Of a stretch of 64,000 bases of DNA, positions 61,867-64,000 are shown piece by piece. The stretch is from NCBI RefSeq assembly GCF_002355435.1, contig NZ_AP017313.1, positions 4,464,001 to 4,528,000 on the forward strand, written 5' to 3'. The position numbers were made by a program, and so were the translations under genes. The first letter of the stretch is position 1. The number at the start of each line of letters is the position of its first letter. The notes under the pieces were generated by a model, which worked only from the letters and a program-made list of their open reading frames with translations, searched no databases and had not been told where the DNA came from. This DNA comes from Mucilaginibacter gotjawali. GTDB taxonomy: Bacteria; Bacteroidota; Bacteroidia; Sphingobacteriales; Sphingobacteriaceae.

Positions 61867-61955
61867 ATTATCACCTTTAATGATAATATTAACCCATTTA
61901 AACAGTTATACATAAACCCTGCCCGTAATATGGCCGGGAATTTTTATTTTTGACG

Positions 61956-62474
61956 ATGTTTTCCTCCATAAAAAGTAAACGTGCCCTTTTAATCATTACC
62001 GGTTTGCTTACGGCCCTGGTGATCAATTCCTGTAAAAAGACCAGCATCAGCCCTATACAGCAACTTTTTACCGGAGGCACCTGGGAGCTGGCATCCTTAC
62101 AAACCACCTATTATACAGGCAATACCGCTGACTCGACAGTTACAGATAGCTCAACCTGCCTGACTAGCCAGTTTTTTACTTTTAATACCAACAATACCTG
62201 TACCTATACCAACTTTGATTGCATAACACAAACTTCGGCAGCAGCGGCCTGGTCGTTAACGGGCAACCAGCTTTTTTTACAGGCCGCAGTTGTATGTAAG
62301 GATACCACGGCTGCGGGAAGCTCAACACCATTTTCCTATGCCCAGATCCAAAATCTTGGGATTTATTCCCTGGTGCTGAATACCGGCGATATCCAGCCCA
62401 ATTATTCGCTTACGGCAAAGCGCAAGGTCATTACCTATGGCTTTATTCGCCAAAAGACCACCACTTCTCCATAA
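61956..62474 (+). CDS. Lipoprotein, uncharacterised (lipocalin-like)
   Basis: With the ATG at 61956 the product has 172 residues. The signal SKRALLIITGLLTALV ends in the lipobox cysteine of INSCKKT. The mature domain begins TGGTWELASLQTTYYTG and continues with Thr/Ser-rich strands (STCLTSQFFTFNTNNTCTYTNFDC, ITQTSAAAAWSLTGNQLFLQAA) and a basic end. This is the layout of lipocalin-like or DUF4488/DUF5004 proteins of Bacteroidota. Two cysteine pairs could be disulfides. Function unknown. Confidence 0.7.
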   Translation: MFSSIKSKRALLIITGLLTALVINSCKKTSISPIQQLFTGGTWELASLQTTYYTGNTADSTVTDSSTCLTSQFFTFNTNNTCTYTNFDCITQTSAAAAWSLTGNQLFLQAAVVCKDTTAAGSSTPFSYAQIQNLGIYSLVLNTGDIQPNYSLTAKRKVITYGFIRQKTTTSP

Positions 62475-62552
62475 TTTGCAAACAGCGCCGTTTGTTTAGC
62501 ATAAATTAAGCTTTCATTTGCATTTGACTGAACCGGATTGCCGTAAAATCTT

Positions 62553-62560
62553 TATATTTG
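62553..62560 (+). promoter_or_regulatory. Candidate -7 box upstream of purN
   Basis: TATATTTG matches the TAnnTTTG consensus exactly and lies 110 bases before the purN start. No good -33 box at the usual distance. A second AT-rich box nearer the gene is possible. Confidence 0.4.
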
Positions 62561-62669
62561 GGACGTATTATAAGGGTTTTTCACGTTTTTGCATGGTTTT
62601 ATTGCTATTTTCGAAAACCCGCGGAAAACAATTGATAAAATTAATGGGCATTAAAAAATTTAAGTTTTA

Positions 62670-63248
62670 ATGAAAAAAAGAATCGCAATTTTTGCTTCAG
62701 GATCAGGGTCAAATGCTCAAAAAATAATGGAGCACTTTAAGCGTCATCCCGAGGCAGAAGTAGTACTGATCCTCACCAATAATCCGCAGGCCTATGTATT
62801 ACAGCGCGCCGATAATTTCGAGATCCCGGCCCACATTTTTACCCGCCACGAATTCTATGAAACCGATGAAGTGATCCGCCTGTTAAAAAACCTGCAGGTC
62901 GACCTGATCGTTCTTGCCGGCTTCCTTTGGCTGGTTCCTGAATCGTTATTAAAAGCATTCCCCAACAAGATCATCAACCTTCACCCTGCCCTGCTGCCAA
63001 AATATGGCGGCAAAGGTATGTTTGGCGATCACGTACACAAAGCTGTACTGGCCGCTAAAGAAGAAGAATCGGGCATTACCATCCATTTTGTAAACGACCA
63101 GTTTGACGAAGGCGAGGTCATCCACCAGTCCCGTTTTAAAATAGACCCGGATGATAACCTGGAAGTAGTTAAGTTTAAAGGCCAGCAGCTGGAGCACCAA
63201 TATTTCCCAAAAGTGATAGAGAGTTTGTTGAAAAAGATGAAGAGTTAG
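62670..63248 (+). CDS. purN: Phosphoribosylglycinamide formyltransferase (GART 1)
   Basis: A 192-residue enzyme that transfers formyl from 10-formyl-THF to GAR in purine synthesis. The family landmarks are IAIFASGSGSNAQKI at the N-terminus (phosphate loop), the catalytic Asn-x-His in INLHPALLPKYGGKGM and the Asp in HFVNDQFDEGEVIHQ. Length is normal. Its partner in the same pathway, purH, is 16 kb away. Transcribed alone, ending in a word repeat with GGTTGGTTAG. Confidence 0.95.
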   Translation: MKKRIAIFASGSGSNAQKIMEHFKRHPEAEVVLILTNNPQAYVLQRADNFEIPAHIFTRHEFYETDEVIRLLKNLQVDLIVLAGFLWLVPESLLKAFPNKIINLHPALLPKYGGKGMFGDHVHKAVLAAKEEESGITIHFVNDQFDEGEVIHQSRFKIDPDDNLEVVKFKGQQLEHQYFPKVIESLLKKMKS

Positions 63249-63255
63249 GGGTTGG

Positions 63256-63526
63256 TTAGTGTTTAGGGCTTAGTTTTCTTTTGGTCGTTTCAAACCGCTC
63301 ATAAATATCATTCAAAGCCTTGCTTTCCGTAGAAAACCCACGTTCATTATATCGGGGCACCTCTTTCATGTTCGAAGACCCGCCATTCTTTATATGCAAT
63401 GTCACCAGGCCTATAATTATCAGTTATTTCGAGCATAATACCCTCTACATACGGGCCGTCTAAAGAATAGGCGCTTTGGCTAACGCCCAATTCAGTCAGC
63501 TTTTTAGTTAATTCCTGCCGGTTCAT
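63256..63526 (-). pseudogene. Imm59-like immunity protein gene, one-base frameshift
   Basis: From the ATG at 63526 the frame gives 59 residues (MNRQELTKKLTELGVSQ, then KEWRVFEHERGAP) and stops at 63347. In the next frame the sequence goes on as RYNERGFSTESKALNDIYERFETTK and ends at 63256, so an 89-residue protein is restored by dropping one base of the C4 run (plus-strand G run 63354-63357). The whole matches the pattern of Imm59-type immunity proteins (W-x-V-F/Y, E-R-G, F-S-T-E-x-x-A, I-Y-x-x-F). Immunity proteins neutralise polymorphic toxins; no toxin gene is visible here. The break may be a sequence error. Confidence 0.6.
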
Positions 63527-63602
63527 TTAATGCCAATGTTATCTTTTTAATTATATATAGCAACATTTTAGGTTGAGGAAGTAAACGAGAACATTACTTC
63601 TA

Positions 63603-63887
63603 TCAAAAAAGTAACGACCCATGAATTATCTCATAAACTACCAGTTCGTTTTCCTGCACCCTAAATGCAATAACCCAATCATTAAAGTGACTGCACGAAT
63701 ATCTATAAGCAGCTAAAACAGGATGATTACATAAGGTATATTGGATGTTTGGCTGAGCCAATTTTTTTAATGCGGCTTTGAATCTAAGCGCATATCTCGC
63801 GCCACTTCCCCTGGTGTTTTTGGATTCTACAAAAGCGGCGATTGCATCAATCACACTCATGGCTTTAGGTGTAATTTTTACAATCAA
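63603..63887 (-). CDS. RelE/ParE-superfamily toxin
   Basis: A 94-residue protein with the ParE fold: MIVKITPKAMSVIDAIAAFVE, then RYALRFKAALKKLAQ, a middle part with YTLCNHPVLAAYRYSC and the C-terminal strand DWVIAFRVQENELVVYEIIHGSLL. ParE-type toxins act on DNA gyrase, RelE types on ribosomes; which one cannot be told. The start is a TTG three bases after the stop codon of the antitoxin gene, so the pair is coupled. A start at the internal ATG (63860) would lose the first strand. Confidence 0.8.
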   Translation of the reverse strand: MIVKITPKAMSVIDAIAAFVESKNTRGSGARYALRFKAALKKLAQPNIQYTLCNHPVLAAYRYSCSHFNDWVIAFRVQENELVVYEIIHGSLLF

Positions 63888-63890
63888 CTT

Positions 63891-64000
63891 TTACAGCTTT
63901 TTGTTGGAGTATTTTGAAAAAGCACTTTCAAGATCGAAAGGTTTAGCGTCGTTTCCTTTTGAAAGGTAATCCATCAATTCTTCATCTGTTGCCTTTCTGC
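63891..64000 (-). CDS. Antitoxin gene, 3' part only
   Basis: The last 36 codons of a gene running off the right end, stop codon at 63891-63893. The visible part reads DEELMDYLSKGNDAKPFDLES then a basic end (SKYSNKKL). It is three bases upstream of the ParE-type toxin on the same strand, the usual antitoxin-first order. The DNA-binding part lies outside the window, so the antitoxin family cannot be named. Confidence 0.65.
   Translation of the reverse strand, partial: RKATDEELMDYLSKGNDAKPFDLESAFSKYSNKKL

Overview
The window looks like a chromosomal piece from a Bacteroidota bacterium of the family Sphingobacteriaceae, most likely Mucilaginibacter or a close relative. The basis is the gene content (a CHU_C-type gliding/type IX secretion tail, GH97, GH127, DUF2851, DUF983, the purH-mreBCD-mrdA-rodA order), TAnnTTTG-type -7 boxes, the lack of Shine-Dalgarno sequences, and intergenic palindromes built from short repeated words. 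The species call is an inference. I saw no rRNA, tRNA, CRISPR array or prophage.

Layout. 0-7 kb: the end of an enoyl-CoA hydratase gene, a membrane-anchored MutS-like ATPase, a CbpM/CbpA-type chaperone pair, a GAF histidine kinase with a cupin gene, a small MITE-like insertion, a GNAT enzyme and a DUF1493 protein. 7-17 kb: a frameshifted GH97 glycosidase, PspC, DUF2851, a HAD phosphatase, several very small proteins, DUF983 with an AraC regulator, and a hybrid histidine kinase. 17-37 kb: mainly envelope and polysaccharide genes: a 1220-residue NHL/Ig protein with a T9SS tail, GH16, an ABC exporter pair, an exported Nif3-like protein, a sugar-isomerase-fold protein, a beta-helix protein, a periplasmic chorismate mutase, a DUF885 protein, GH127 and GH13. 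No SusC/SusD pair is present.

37-54 kb: housekeeping. Thymidine kinase, then on the minus strand purH, mreB, a four-helix-bundle gene, mreC, mreD, mrdA and rodA (cell elongation), then a DivIC/FtsB-like gene, a DEAD-box helicase, lspA, eno and an ABC-2 exporter. 54-64 kb: carA, panB, a complete IS4-family element, an RluA-type pseudouridine synthase, two dehydrogenases, purN, a frameshifted Imm59-like immunity gene and a ParE-type toxin with its antitoxin running off the end.

Three genes (GH97, mreB, the Imm59-like gene) each carry a one-base length error in a homopolymer. This points to sequence error or slippage rather than three independent gene deaths. In mreB the result is a classic in-frame slippery heptamer that would restore the reading frame by a -1 shift. 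Other structural highlights are a MITE-like insertion that splits a perfect terminator with an 8-bp target duplication, an IS4 element inserted into a palindrome with a 9-bp duplication, a four-helix-bundle gene bracketed by 23-bp perfect inverted repeats inside the mre operon, and a cluster of nested palindromes at about 32 kb.
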